Below, piece by piece: positions 14,571 through 22,007 of a stretch of DNA of 30,957 nt. Every line of letters begins with the position of its first letter. Position 1 is the first letter of the stretch. The DNA is from GCA-2688265 sp964527395 (GTDB lineage Archaea > Nanobdellota > Nanobdellia > Woesearchaeales > GW2011-AR9). The stretch is taken from contig CAZGQD010000015.1 of assembly GCA_964527395.1 (NCBI GenBank), positions 1 through 30,957 of the forward strand, given 5' to 3'. The position numbers and the translations under genes were made by a program. Under the pieces are notes generated by a model. It was not told the DNA's origin, ran no database searches, and worked only from the letters and a program-made list of their open reading frames with translations.

Positions 14571-14603
14571 AACGAAGAAAATGTCCGAACATTTTCATTC
14601 GTT
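14571..14603 (+). terminator. Hairpin after the zinc-ribbon gene
   Basis: AACGAA and AAAATGT pair with ACATTTT and TTCGTT around a 4-nt loop, giving a 13-bp interrupted stem 18 nt after the stop codon. There is no T tract after it, so it could be an mRNA 3'-end stabiliser or processing site instead of a true terminator. Confidence 0.45.
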
Positions 14604-14709
14604 TCGAGACACTGAACAAGTGCAAATGATTGTATGAGATGTACGATTATTTAATTCGTTCAGTATAAATTAACAAATTTAATAAACCTTTAATTTAGCT
14701 CCATATCAT

Positions 14710-15585
14710 ATGGAGCAAAATTCTTTTTTTAAAAAACACTTAAATACAATAATTTTCTTCCTAAAGGGTATGCTTATGGGCGCAGCTGATGTTGTTCCAG
14801 GTGTATCTGGCGGAACTATTGCTTTTATCACAAACATCTACGAAAGACTAATCTCTGGTATAGCACAAATCTCAAAAGCTACTACAACTCTAATTAAAAA
14901 ACCAAACAAAACCAATTTAACAAATCTAATAAAACGCACAGATTGGCTTTTCTTCATCCCCTTAGGTTTAGGTCTCCTAACTTCACTAAAACTATTCTCA
15001 AACTTAATTACAAACTTACTAACAACTAGTCCTGGAGAACTATTTTCTTTTTTCACAGGATTGATCCTAGCTTCTGCTGTAGTCCTTATCCTTAAAATTA
15101 AACACAATCACAAACTAAAAAATATAGCTTACTTATTAATCGCTGCAATTATAACTTATTTCCTAACTGGTCTAAGCAGCACCACTCTACCTTCAAACCC
15201 AATCACTCTCTTCTTATCTGGAACAATAGCTATTTGTGCAATGATCCTTCCAGGCATCTCTGGCTCTTATCTTCTTTTAGTTCTCGGCCAATATGAAACT
15301 GTAATCACAGCTATTCATGAACTAAACTTCCTAATTATCATCATCTTCGGCTTAGGTGCCATCACTGGCCTTCTAGCTTTCTCTAGGGTCCTAAAACACC
15401 TCTTACACAAACATCACGATCTAATGATCTACATCTTAACTGGTGTCATGCTAGGCGCCTTAAGAGTCCCAGCAACAGAAGTCCTAGCTTCCACAGTTAG
15501 TTTAACATCCGGAGTGATCTATTTTGTAATTGGTGCAGCTGTGGTAGCTCTTTTACAGTTAATGTCTTTAAAGAAAAGTGATTGA
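14710..15585 (+). CDS. DUF368 (PopT-type) polyprenyl-phosphate transporter
   Basis: This 291-residue protein has about eight membrane helices. It carries the two internally repeated signatures of DUF368: GAADVVPGVSGGTIAFIT (residues ~21-38) and AMILPGISGSYLLLVLGQYE (~178-197), which are related halves of an inverted repeat. In bacteria DUF368/PopT members return undecaprenyl phosphate carriers across the membrane; in an archaeon the substrate is presumably dolichyl or another polyprenyl phosphate used in glycosylation. This fits a cell with a Ser/Thr/Asn-rich surface protein. The ATG at 14710 is a leaderless-type start. Confidence 0.88.
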   Translation: MEQNSFFKKHLNTIIFFLKGMLMGAADVVPGVSGGTIAFITNIYERLISGIAQISKATTTLIKKPNKTNLTNLIKRTDWLFFIPLGLGLLTSLKLFSNLITNLLTTSPGELFSFFTGLILASAVVLILKIKHNHKLKNIAYLLIAAIITYFLTGLSSTTLPSNPITLFLSGTIAICAMILPGISGSYLLLVLGQYETVITAIHELNFLIIIIFGLGAITGLLAFSRVLKHLLHKHHDLMIYILTGVMLGALRVPATEVLASTVSLTSGVIYFVIGAAVVALLQLMSLKKSD

Positions 15586-15639
15586 TATGTTGCTAGAAAA
15601 AACCTAAACTTCTTATACTAAAACAACATAATTAACAAC

Positions 15640-16179
15640 ATGGCATTAGCAGTAACTCATGTTCTAATCACAATTGTCCTTCTAGATCTAATGCGCCACT
15701 ACATTTTCAAAAAAAAAACATTCCCAAGATACTTAATAGTTGTAGGTGGTATCGCAGGCCTAGCACCTGACTTTGATATTGTCATAACTTGGTTTTACAA
15801 CTTCTTCACAAACACTACAGATTCCTTACACGGCCTTTTCTCACACAGTTTAACCTTCGTCCTCTTATTCGCAATCTTAGGTCTCTTACTAAAATACGGC
15901 CACTTAGACGCTTTGTTTAAAAAGCATAAGAAGCAAACAAAAAAACAAACTGACAAATGGAGCAAGATCATGTTTGTAATTGCATTTGGTTGGTTCATGC
16001 ACATATTCCTAGATTGTATGTTTGGAGGTTACAAAACTTTCCTTTGGCCTTTAGAAATAGCAACAACTTTTTGTCCACAGTTCGGGATTAGCCATCATGC
16101 AGCAAGCGTAGATGCAATCCTTTTGGTCTTATGGATAGTTCACGAAGAAATGCATGGCTATGTTAAAGATTGGTTTTAG
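15640..16179 (+). CDS. Membrane-bound metal-dependent hydrolase (YdjM/DUF457 family)
   Basis: This 179-residue protein shows the family's metal-ligand pattern: AVTHVLITIVLLDLMRHYI near the N-terminus (His6), LAPDFDIVITW (~45-55, the PDxD motif), LHGLFSHSL (~64-72, the HR/HGxxHS motif) and GWFMHIFLDCMFGGYK (~117-132, HxxxD). Three or four membrane helices carry these residues. The family is predicted to be phospholipase C-like and acts on lipids at the membrane; its substrate in archaea is unknown. A TATA-like TTATACTAAAA lies about 25 nt before the ATG. A stable fold begins at its stop codon. Confidence 0.8.
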   Translation: MALAVTHVLITIVLLDLMRHYIFKKKTFPRYLIVVGGIAGLAPDFDIVITWFYNFFTNTTDSLHGLFSHSLTFVLLFAILGLLLKYGHLDALFKKHKKQTKKQTDKWSKIMFVIAFGWFMHIFLDCMFGGYKTFLWPLEIATTFCPQFGISHHAASVDAILLVLWIVHEEMHGYVKDWF

Positions 16180-16253
16180 GTAAAAGGATCGTTTTCCTGA
16201 TGTCAGGAAGATGATCGATTTGGCGCCGCCGCCAATATGATCTAAACCTAAAA
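16174..16253 (+). ncRNA. Foldable 3'-end element overlapping a stop codon
   Basis: TTTTAGGT (16174-16181, including the stop of the hydrolase gene) pairs with ACCTAAAA (16246-16253). Inside are a perfect TTCCTGA..TCAGGAA hairpin with a 2-nt loop flanked by GATC words, and a GC-rich TTGGCGCCGCCGCCAA self-complementary stretch. It is the strongest local fold of this stretch and lacks a T tract. It could be a 3'-UTR structure or a small RNA; CTGA and GATGATC words are present, but spacing does not convincingly fit a C/D box RNA. Confidence 0.5.
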
Positions 16254-16451
16254 ATTTTAAGGTTTCATCCTGTAGCTAATCATTCTAACTTATTTTTGCA
16301 TCTTGTATATACCCAAGCAAAAAAGCATATACCAAAAGAAACAACTGCCTCAAAAGCAACTAAAGAACCTAAAGTATATACTTAATCAAAAAGAAAATGT
16401 ATATAAAAATAACAAAAAACATATACTTAAAGAGATTGTTTTATAGAAAAC

Positions 16452-16562
16452 ATGGCAACTGATGATTTTACTTTAACTGAACAAGACAAATTAGATATAA
16501 ATTCTACTCTTTTGGAGAAAAAAGATGGAAAACTTCTAAGTAAAGAAGATGTTTTTGCATGA
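16452..16562 (+). CDS. 36-residue acidic protein
   Basis: The frame MATDDFTLTEQDKLDINSTL..., ending LLSKEDVFA, is acidic, short, and convergent with dnaJ (10 nt between stops). A TATA-like ACATATACTTAAAG lies about 25 nt before the ATG. Composition is protein-like, resembling small antitoxin-like archaeal proteins, but no family can be named. Confidence 0.45.
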   Translation: MATDDFTLTEQDKLDINSTLLEKKDGKLLSKEDVFA

Positions 16563-16572
16563 ATTCAAATCC

Positions 16573-17694
16573 TTACCCAAAGAACCTATCAAAAAAACCC
16601 TTGCTAGGATTGTCTTTAAAAATCTCTAAAGCTTCTTTTTGTTTCTTACTTAGTTTCTTAGGAACTTCAATAGTAACTTTCACCATTTGGTCTCCAACTG
16701 AAGATGAACGTAACCTTGGCATACCTTTACCTTTCATTCTAAACACAGTTTCAGAGTCTGTTCCTTTTGGTACTTTCAATACAGCTTTACCTGTTATAGT
16801 TGGAACTTCTATCTCGTCTCCATGCACTGCTTGGTAAAATGAAATTGGGACATTTATTCTAAGGTCACTCCCATCTCTAACAAAATGTTCATGCCTTTTG
16901 ATTGAAATTTGCACATACATGTCTCCTGATGGACCTCCGTTTTTGCCAGCTTCACCTTCTCCACGCAATCTCAAACGCATTCCGTTCTCAATCCCTGCTG
17001 GAATCTTCACATCAAGCTTCTTTTTCTTACGTTCAAGACATTCTCCGTCACATTCAGAACATACTTCTTCAAATGCTTCTCCTTCACCATGACATTCGTG
17101 GCAAGGACGCTGTTGTTGAAATACTCCAAATGGTGTTCTTTGTACAGTTCTAGTGTATCCAGAACCTTTACAAGTGCCACAAGAGGCAGGGTTCTTCCCA
17201 CCTTTACCTTCACATTCAGAACAATGTTCTAGTTTATTGACTGTAATTTGCTTACTAATGCCTGTAGCAGCTTCTACTAAATCAATTTCTAATTCATAAA
17301 GTAAATCTGAGCCTTGATAAACACGTCTTCCTCTTCTAGATCTGCCTTGGCCACCGAATAATCCATCAAAAACATCATCAAAGTTACCAAAATTCCCAAA
17401 TTTAAATTGTGACATAATGTCTGAGAAATCGTATCCATGAAATCCTTGTCCACCTGCTCCTCCTTGGAATGCAGCTGATCCAAATTGATCATACTGTGCT
17501 CTTTTCTTATCATCTGACAAGATTGCAGCAGCTTCACTTATCTCTTTGAATTTATCTTCGTGCTCTTTCTTCTTGCTTTCTTGCGCCCTGTCTGGGTGAT
17601 ATTTCATAGCAAGCTTCTTGTATGCCTTTTTGATTTCCTTTTTACTAGCGCCTTTTTCCACGCCTAGAAGTTTGTAATAGTCTTTTCCTGCCAT
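16573..17694 (-). CDS. dnaJ: Chaperone protein DnaJ
   Basis: This Hsp40 co-chaperone stimulates the DnaK ATPase and delivers unfolded proteins. It is complete at 373 residues: J domain 1-70 with HPD (33-35), Gly/Phe-rich linker (~72-118), and a zinc-binding domain with four CxxC motifs (C158/C161, C172/C175, C198/C201, C212/C215). Two substrate-binding beta domains and a C-terminal dimerisation region end in FFDRFFG. The fourth zinc motif reads CSECDGEC instead of CxxCxGxG. A minus-strand TATA box (GTTTATAATAAT, ~17727-17738) precedes it, so it can be transcribed apart from dnaK; R3 lies between the two. Like its partners it is of bacterial type. Confidence 0.97.
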   Translation of the reverse strand: MAGKDYYKLLGVEKGASKKEIKKAYKKLAMKYHPDRAQESKKKEHEDKFKEISEAAAILSDDKKRAQYDQFGSAAFQGGAGGQGFHGYDFSDIMSQFKFGNFGNFDDVFDGLFGGQGRSRRGRRVYQGSDLLYELEIDLVEAATGISKQITVNKLEHCSECEGKGGKNPASCGTCKGSGYTRTVQRTPFGVFQQQRPCHECHGEGEAFEEVCSECDGECLERKKKKLDVKIPAGIENGMRLRLRGEGEAGKNGGPSGDMYVQISIKRHEHFVRDGSDLRINVPISFYQAVHGDEIEVPTITGKAVLKVPKGTDSETVFRMKGKGMPRLRSSSVGDQMVKVTIEVPKKLSKKQKEALEIFKDNPSKGFFDRFFG

Positions 17695-17754
17695 TTATAT
17701 TTGCTCATCATGATTTTCTATGCTTATTATTATAAACGTTTTCTTATTATACAC

Positions 17755-17893
17755 AAAAAAGAAAGCACTGTCAGACTTATCGCAAGCGTGACCACTTCGC
17801 TTTTTATTTTCCAAGTCTGTGCTTGGAAAATGCTCGTTGCTTGGTTTATGCGTTGAGTGGAATTGCCAGTAAGGAGACTGTGCCTTCTTTTTT
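17755..17893 (-). repeat. Structured dispersed repeat R3 between dnaK and dnaJ
   Basis: Read on the minus strand, the outer stem AAAAAAGAAGGCACAGTC pairs with GACAGTGCTTTCTTTTTT (18 positions, one G-T wobble and one A-A mismatch at the shared mismatch site). The conserved parts are TCCTTACTGGCA, CCACTC/GAAGTGG, an inner hairpin ATTTTCCAAG/CTTGGAAAAT, GTGGTCACGC and TGCGATAAGTCTGACAG. It follows dnaK on the coding strand and precedes the dnaJ promoter, so it may form the 3' end of the grpE-dnaK message. Confidence 0.88.
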
Positions 17894-17939
17894 GTTGCTG
17901 TTTGTTTTGGAGGTGATCGTAATTTAGTTTATTGTGTTG

Positions 17940-17970
17940 GATTTGATAAAAATAAATAAAATAAAAAGAA
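17940..17970 (-). terminator. T-rich tract after dnaK
   Basis: On the minus strand the sequence after the dnaK stop is CTTTTTATTTTATTTATTTTTATC-like in character (four T-runs within 30 nt), a probable archaeal terminator upstream of R3. Confidence 0.4.
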
Positions 17971-17974
17971 AGGA

Positions 17975-19873
17975 TTACTCCTTTTTCTCTTCGAAGTCAG
18001 CGTCTACTACTTTCTCATCTTTAGCTTCGGTTGCTTTTGCTTCAGCTGAGTCTGTTTTTCCTTCTGCTGCTTGTTTAGCCTGAGCTTCTTTAGCTGCGTC
18101 CTGGTACATCTTGGTAGCAAAACCTTGAACAACTTTGTTTAAATCTTCAAGTGCTGCGTTGATCTTAGCTGCATCATCAGATGATTTAACTTCTTCAAGC
18201 GCTTTAATCTTCTCTTCGATTTCTGCTTTAGTCTTTTCATCAACCTTTTCTTTGCTCTCATCAAGCAATTTCTTAGTTTGGTAAACAGTACTTTCAGCAT
18301 TGTTTTGCGCTTCAATCAAATCTTTCTTAGCCTTATCAGCAGCTTCGTTAGCCTTAGCTTCTTCACGCATCTTCTCAACTTCTTCTTTATTCAAGTTGCT
18401 AGATCCAGTAATCTGAATAGATTGCTCTTTACTTGTAGCTAAGTCTTTAGCTGATACATGCATAATTCCGTTAGCATCAATATCAAAACTAACTTCAATT
18501 TGCGGTACGCCACGTGGTGCAGGCGGGATTCCAGTCAAATCGAATTGACCAAGAGTTTTGTTATCAGCAAACATTGATCGCTCACCTTGTGCAACTCTAA
18601 TGGTTACAGCAGGTTGGTTATCAGCAGCTGTAGAAAAGATCTGGCTTTTCTTTGAAGGAATGGTTGTATTTCTTTCAATCAACTTAGTGAACACTCCTCC
18701 TAGAGTTTCAATTCCAAGGGATAGTGGTGTTACATCAAGTAAAAGTACATCTTTTACATCTCCTGCGATTACTCCTGCTTGAATAGCAGCTCCTGCAGCT
18801 ACAGCTTCATCTGGATTAACAGATTTGTCACCATCTTTTCCAGTAATTTTCTTTACTAGTTCTTGTACTGAAGGAATACGTGTAGATCCACCAACAAAAA
18901 TAACTCTGTTAATTTCATTGTTAGAAAGCCCAGCATCTTTGATAGCTTGTTTAACTGGTCCTTCAAGTTTCTTCAAAATTCCAGACAATAATTCTTCAAA
19001 TGCAGCCCTAGTTAATTCTTCTTTAACATGCTTAGGTCCATTTTGATCAGCTGTAATGAACGGAATTGAAATTTCAACTTTGTTTTTAGTAGACAATTCA
19101 ATCTTAGCTTTCTCTGAAGCTTCCTTCAAACGCTGATGTGAAGTAGGGTCTTGTGTTAAATCAATCCCATTGTTAGCCTTAAATTTGCTAGAGATCCAAT
19201 CAATAATTAAATTATCAACATCATCTCCTCCAAGTTGGTTATCACCAGCAGTAGATTTTACTTCAAAAATCCCGTCACCTAATTCAAGAATAGATACATC
19301 AAATGTACCTCCTCCAAAATCAAATACTAAAATTGTCTGTTCTTTCTCAGTTTTATCAAGTCCGTAAGCAAGCGCTGCTGCTGTAGGTTCGTTAATAATC
19401 CGAAGTACATTAAGTCCAGCAATTTCACCCGCGTTTTTGGTAGCTTGACGTTCAGCATCATTAAAATAAGCAGGTACTGTAATAACTGCATTCTTAACTG
19501 GCTGTCCAAGGTAAGCTTCAGCGTCACGCTTCAACTTTTGTAATGTCATAGCTGAGATCTGTTCCGGCGAGTATTCTTTACTATCAACAGTAACTCTTTC
19601 ACTGGTACCCATTTTTCTTTTAATGGATCTAATTGTATGCATTGGGTCTGTAATTGCTTGGTTTCTAGCAATTTGTCCAACTGTGATATCTTCATCTTTA
19701 ATGTGTACTACACTTGGTGTTGTTCTAGCGCCTTCAGCATTGGTAATTATTTTCGGTTTCCCAGCTTCTAATACTGCAATAGCTGAAAATGTTGTTCCTA
19801 AATCAATCCCAATTGTCGCCCCAGTTACACCAGATTTGTTTTCTTTTGTTTCTTTTGCTTTTTTGTCTGCCAT
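17975..19873 (-). CDS. dnaK: Chaperone protein DnaK (Hsp70)
   Basis: This ATP-driven Hsp70 is complete at 632 residues. The nucleotide-binding domain has phosphate loops GIDLGTTFSAIAV (~22-34) and DFGGGTFDVSILE, plus the adenosine loop FVGGSTRIPSVQ. The linker is VLLLDVTPLSLGIET, followed by the beta substrate-binding domain, a helical lid and an acidic Ala/Glu/Lys tail ending EEKKE. The N-terminal lobe (IRSIKRKMGTSERV) lacks the ~24-residue insert of Gram-negative DnaK, so it groups with Gram-positive/archaeal forms. The ATG at 19873 is preceded by GAGGAAAC. Its translation start region is present in tandem copies upstream. grpE lies upstream and dnaJ downstream. Confidence 0.97.
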   Translation of the reverse strand: MADKKAKETKENKSGVTGATIGIDLGTTFSAIAVLEAGKPKIITNAEGARTTPSVVHIKDEDITVGQIARNQAITDPMHTIRSIKRKMGTSERVTVDSKEYSPEQISAMTLQKLKRDAEAYLGQPVKNAVITVPAYFNDAERQATKNAGEIAGLNVLRIINEPTAAALAYGLDKTEKEQTILVFDFGGGTFDVSILELGDGIFEVKSTAGDNQLGGDDVDNLIIDWISSKFKANNGIDLTQDPTSHQRLKEASEKAKIELSTKNKVEISIPFITADQNGPKHVKEELTRAAFEELLSGILKKLEGPVKQAIKDAGLSNNEINRVIFVGGSTRIPSVQELVKKITGKDGDKSVNPDEAVAAGAAIQAGVIAGDVKDVLLLDVTPLSLGIETLGGVFTKLIERNTTIPSKKSQIFSTAADNQPAVTIRVAQGERSMFADNKTLGQFDLTGIPPAPRGVPQIEVSFDIDANGIMHVSAKDLATSKEQSIQITGSSNLNKEEVEKMREEAKANEAADKAKKDLIEAQNNAESTVYQTKKLLDESKEKVDEKTKAEIEEKIKALEEVKSSDDAAKINAALEDLNKVVQGFATKMYQDAAKEAQAKQAAEGKTDSAEAKATEAKDEKVVDADFEEKKE

Positions 19874-20050
19874 TTTATAGTTTCCTCGTCTTTATTTCTC
19901 GGTTTAATATCAAATGCAGGCTTGAAAATTTCTCAAATTTTCATTGTCTGCCATTTTATAGTTTCCTCGTCTTTATTTCTCGGTTTAATATCAAATGCAG
20001 GCTTGAAAATTTCTCAAATTTTCATTGTCTGCCATTTTCATAGTTTCCTC
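19864..20050 (-). repeat. Tandem 81-bp duplication of the dnaK translation start region
   Basis: The first bases of dnaK, its ribosome site and the leader recur with an exact 81-bp period: copies begin at 19864 and 19945, with a third, 25-bp partial copy at 20026. Each copy carries GAGGAAAC followed by ATGGCAGAC. The two upstream starts would each encode a 14-residue peptide (MADNENLRNFQACI) that stops before the next ribosome site. Each full unit also contains a perfect GAAAATTT/AAATTTTC hairpin with a 3-nt loop. It lies wholly between grpE and dnaK. Confidence 0.9.
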
Positions 20051-20081
20051 ATTAATTTTCTAATTTTTATCATTATTTCTT

Positions 20082-20669
20082 CTATTCTTCTTTTTTTTTA
20101 GTACTAATTTTCACACGTGCTGCTCGAACAATTTTATCTTTAATCATATAACCTGACTGCACTACATCTAATACTGTTCCTTCATCTAAACTCTCATCCA
20201 CAACCTTTTCCATTGCTTCATGAATCTTAGGATCAAAACTAGATAATTGTTCAATTCTCTTCACGCCGTTGTCTGTCAAAACTTTAACAAAGCTATCAAG
20301 TACCATTTTCATTCCTTCAAGGAAAACCTTTACATCGCCCTGAGCATTCTCAGAACCTCTAAGTGCCATTTCAAATGAATCAAGTGTTGGCAATAATTCA
20401 GTTAACAACTTCTTATTAGCAAACCCAACAACTTCATTGACACGTTCCATATTTTGCTTCTTAAAATTCTCAAAATTAGCTTGTGTTCTTTTAACTAAGT
20501 CAAGTAGTTCTTCTTTAGACATGTCTTCAGTCTTTTTAGGCTCGCAAACTTCTTCTTTATTTTCTTCAGCCTCTTTATCACTACAAACATTCTCTTCGTT
20601 TTGACACTTACCAGTACATTCTTCAGACATCTCCTGTCCTTCTTGATTACATTTTTCTTCTTCTGTCAC
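20082..20669 (-). CDS. grpE: Nucleotide exchange factor GrpE
   Basis: It releases ADP from DnaK. At 195 residues it has a long coiled-coil dimerisation helix (~50-110, including NFENFKKQNMERVNEVVGFANK) and a C-terminal beta wing (VLDVVQSGYMIKDKIVRAARVKIS). The N-terminal 45 residues are unusual: very acidic with five Cys (C7, C18, C22, C29, C42), which could bind metal or sense oxidation. The start is GTG 20669 behind GAGGT. A TATA box (TTTATATAG on this strand, ~20720-20728) and two direct repeats lie upstream. It is the first gene of grpE-dnaK. Confidence 0.93.
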   Translation of the reverse strand: MTEEEKCNQEGQEMSEECTGKCQNEENVCSDKEAEENKEEVCEPKKTEDMSKEELLDLVKRTQANFENFKKQNMERVNEVVGFANKKLLTELLPTLDSFEMALRGSENAQGDVKVFLEGMKMVLDSFVKVLTDNGVKRIEQLSSFDPKIHEAMEKVVDESLDEGTVLDVVQSGYMIKDKIVRAARVKISTKKKEE

Positions 20670-20682
20670 TCTTATTACCTCG

Positions 20683-20715
20683 TTGACTTTAAATCGACAA
20701 TGTTGAGTTTAAATC
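20683..20715 (-). promoter_or_regulatory. Direct-repeat operator between TATA box and start of grpE
   Basis: TTGACTTTAAATC (20683-20695) and TTGAGTTTAAATC (20703-20715) repeat with a 20-bp period, two helical turns, just downstream of the grpE TATA box (20720-20728). A repressor bound here would block transcription start. The divergent helix-turn-helix gene at 20804 is the natural candidate. Confidence 0.6.
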
Positions 20716-20803
20716 AATACTATATAAATGTTTTGGTCTTTTAACCCATTTTTCAGCATTTCCCACCAAAGATTTATATTAAAAAGCTCCTTTCCATCAA
20801 GCA

Positions 20804-21196
20804 ATGACTCAAAGAATTACAATAGTTAGGGTAAGAAAAAGTACTGATCACAATATCAATCAAAAGCTCCAATGGATAGGTAACAGTCTTGGTCTTTTCA
20901 GTCAAAGAGACAAGAACAAAAGTTGTTTTAGAATCTTTATTGTTCTTTTAAGGATGGCCAAAACAGCAGATACAATCAGTTCAGATGAAATAGCAAATAG
21001 GTTGGATTTGAGTCGAGGAACAGTTGTACACCATCTAAACCTCCTCATGGATTCTGGCATAGTCATCCGTGAAAAAGGTGGTTATATTCTAAGAGCTTCT
21101 GATTTAGAGGGTGTTGTTGAATTAATTAGGCAAGATATCAATTCTACTATCACAAGGTTGTCAGAGATGGCTAAAGAAGTAGACCAAAGGTTATAA
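20804..21196 (+). CDS. ArsR-type winged-helix regulator, divergent from grpE
   Basis: This 130-residue protein has an N-terminal ~45 residues with beta/alpha content. A winged helix follows (~46-98): helix 2-turn-helix 3 is ISSDEIANRLDLSRGTVVHHL, then LLMDSGIVIREKGGYILRAS as the wing, ending in a C-terminal dimerisation helix (~100-130). It faces grpE-dnaK across 134 bp that contain direct repeats, so it may repress the chaperone operon, analogous in role (not shown to be homologous) to Phr or HSR1 of other archaea. A TATA-like TTTATATTAAAA lies about 25-30 nt before the ATG (leaderless). R4 follows on the same strand. Confidence 0.75.
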   Translation: MTQRITIVRVRKSTDHNINQKLQWIGNSLGLFSQRDKNKSCFRIFIVLLRMAKTADTISSDEIANRLDLSRGTVVHHLNLLMDSGIVIREKGGYILRASDLEGVVELIRQDINSTITRLSEMAKEVDQRL

Positions 21197-21259
21197 TACT
21201 AATAATAAAAACTACAATAGTAGAAACTAAAAAACATTTTTCTCGTCTTCTAATTCTTC

Positions 21260-21382
21260 TTAAGGTCCTGCTACTACTGCGCTTGTAAATGTCCCGATTG
21301 TTCCATCACTTAGAAAAGAAACTGCAAGAACGGACAAAAACACAAGTGAGATTACAAGAGCAAGATATACCATCTTATTCAC
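21260..21382 (-). CDS. Small single-helix membrane protein
   Basis: The frame (GTG at 21382 or ATG at 21373) encodes 37-40 residues, with MVYLALVISLVFLSVLAVSF as one strong membrane helix and a short polar/Gly-rich tail ending AVVAGP. GGAAG lies about 9 nt before the GTG. A minus-strand TATA box may be the TATATATATTT stretch near 21460-21470. Hydrophobic patterning supports a real protein, but it is short and unrecognised. Confidence 0.5.
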   Translation of the reverse strand: MNKMVYLALVISLVFLSVLAVSFLSDGTIGTFTSAVVAGP

Positions 21383-21461
21383 ATGAATACTTCCTTTAAC
21401 ACATCCATTTGCCATAAATACAAGAAAAACAAAAACGAGACTTAATGATTGTCCCTATGAA

Positions 21462-21550
21462 ATATATATATTCGGCTTATACTAACACTAAAAACATAGA
21501 CTTTCTAAATATAAATCCCAAGACAAAGAACAACAACTAATACTACAAAT
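21462..21550 (+). other. AT promoter-like stretch and A/C-rich leader before R4
   Basis: ATATATATATTC (~21460-21471) can serve as a TATA box in either direction. On the plus strand it would start RNA near 21495, followed by an A/C-rich, G-poor stretch (AAAGAACAACAACTAATACT) running into R4. This is the best case for an R element with its own promoter. Confidence 0.4.
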
Positions 21551-21680
21551 AGATTGACGCCGTCCCCTACTGGCAATCCCATCAAAAGAAGTTAAACTAA
21601 CAACGAGCATTTTTCAAGCTCATCTTGAAAAATAGTACGCGAAGTGGTCACGCCTGCTATAAGTCTGACAGTGTCAATCT
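21551..21680 (+). repeat. Structured dispersed repeat R4
   Basis: The outer stem AGATTGACGCCGTC (21551-21564) pairs with GACAGTGTCAATCT (21667-21680), with one G-T wobble and one C-A mismatch at the shared site. Core blocks: CCCTACTGGCA, CCCATC, AACGAGCATTTTTCAAG pairing CTTGAAAAAT, GCGAAGTGGTCACGCCTGC, TAAGTCTG. It shares a near-identical 5' half with R6 (TCCCATCAAAAGAAGTTAAA). It faces R5 in inverted orientation across a 30-bp repeat array. Confidence 0.9.
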
Positions 21681-21750
21681 TTTCATATGAAAAAAGAAAA
21701 ATAGTATTTTCTCGACCATAACTCAGAGAAGAGAATTTTGACTTTTATTT

Positions 21751-21990
21751 CCAAAAAGCAGCTAATTTTAACCGTTAAACTCAAAAAGAAGCCCAAAATT
21801 TCCGTTAGAAGCCAAATGCAGCCTGTTTCTACCGATTCAAGCAAAAAGGAGGCAAATATTGTCTATTTAGAGCAAAAGAAGGCTATTTTGGCGGTTAGAA
21901 GCAAAAAGAAGGCCAAAATGGACGATTCAGACGAAAAGGAAGTTATTTTGGCTGATTTGGAAGAAAATAAGGTTATTTTTACTACTTTTT
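21751..21990 (+). repeat. Array of about eight degenerate 30-bp repeats
   Basis: Units of 29-31 bp follow the pattern CAAAAAGAAGGC-ATTTTGG-CGATTAGAAG with roughly 60-75 percent agreement by eye. Read in the one open frame they give decapeptides such as KKAILAVRSK, KKAKMDDSDE and KEVILADLEE. That frame opens only at a TTG (21738), has no ribosome site, and runs on into R5 (to 22091). I therefore treat the stretch as a repeat array and not as a gene, although a degenerate repeat protein cannot be excluded. It lies exactly between the inverted elements R4 and R5. Confidence 0.65.
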
Positions 21991-22007
21991 TCATCACAAA
22001 GTCCTAT

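Noticed and set aside
14571..14603. Degenerate R element near the zinc-ribbon gene
   Set aside because: The hairpin contains AACGAA and CATTTTC but none of the conserved blocks, so it is treated as a separate hairpin.
16174..16253. C/D box guide RNA
   Set aside because: CTGA and GATGATC words are present but in the wrong order and spacing for C, D', C' and D boxes.
21751..21990. CRISPR-like array of 30-bp repeats
   Set aside because: The units are degenerate along their full length and contiguous, without unique spacers, and no cas gene is present.
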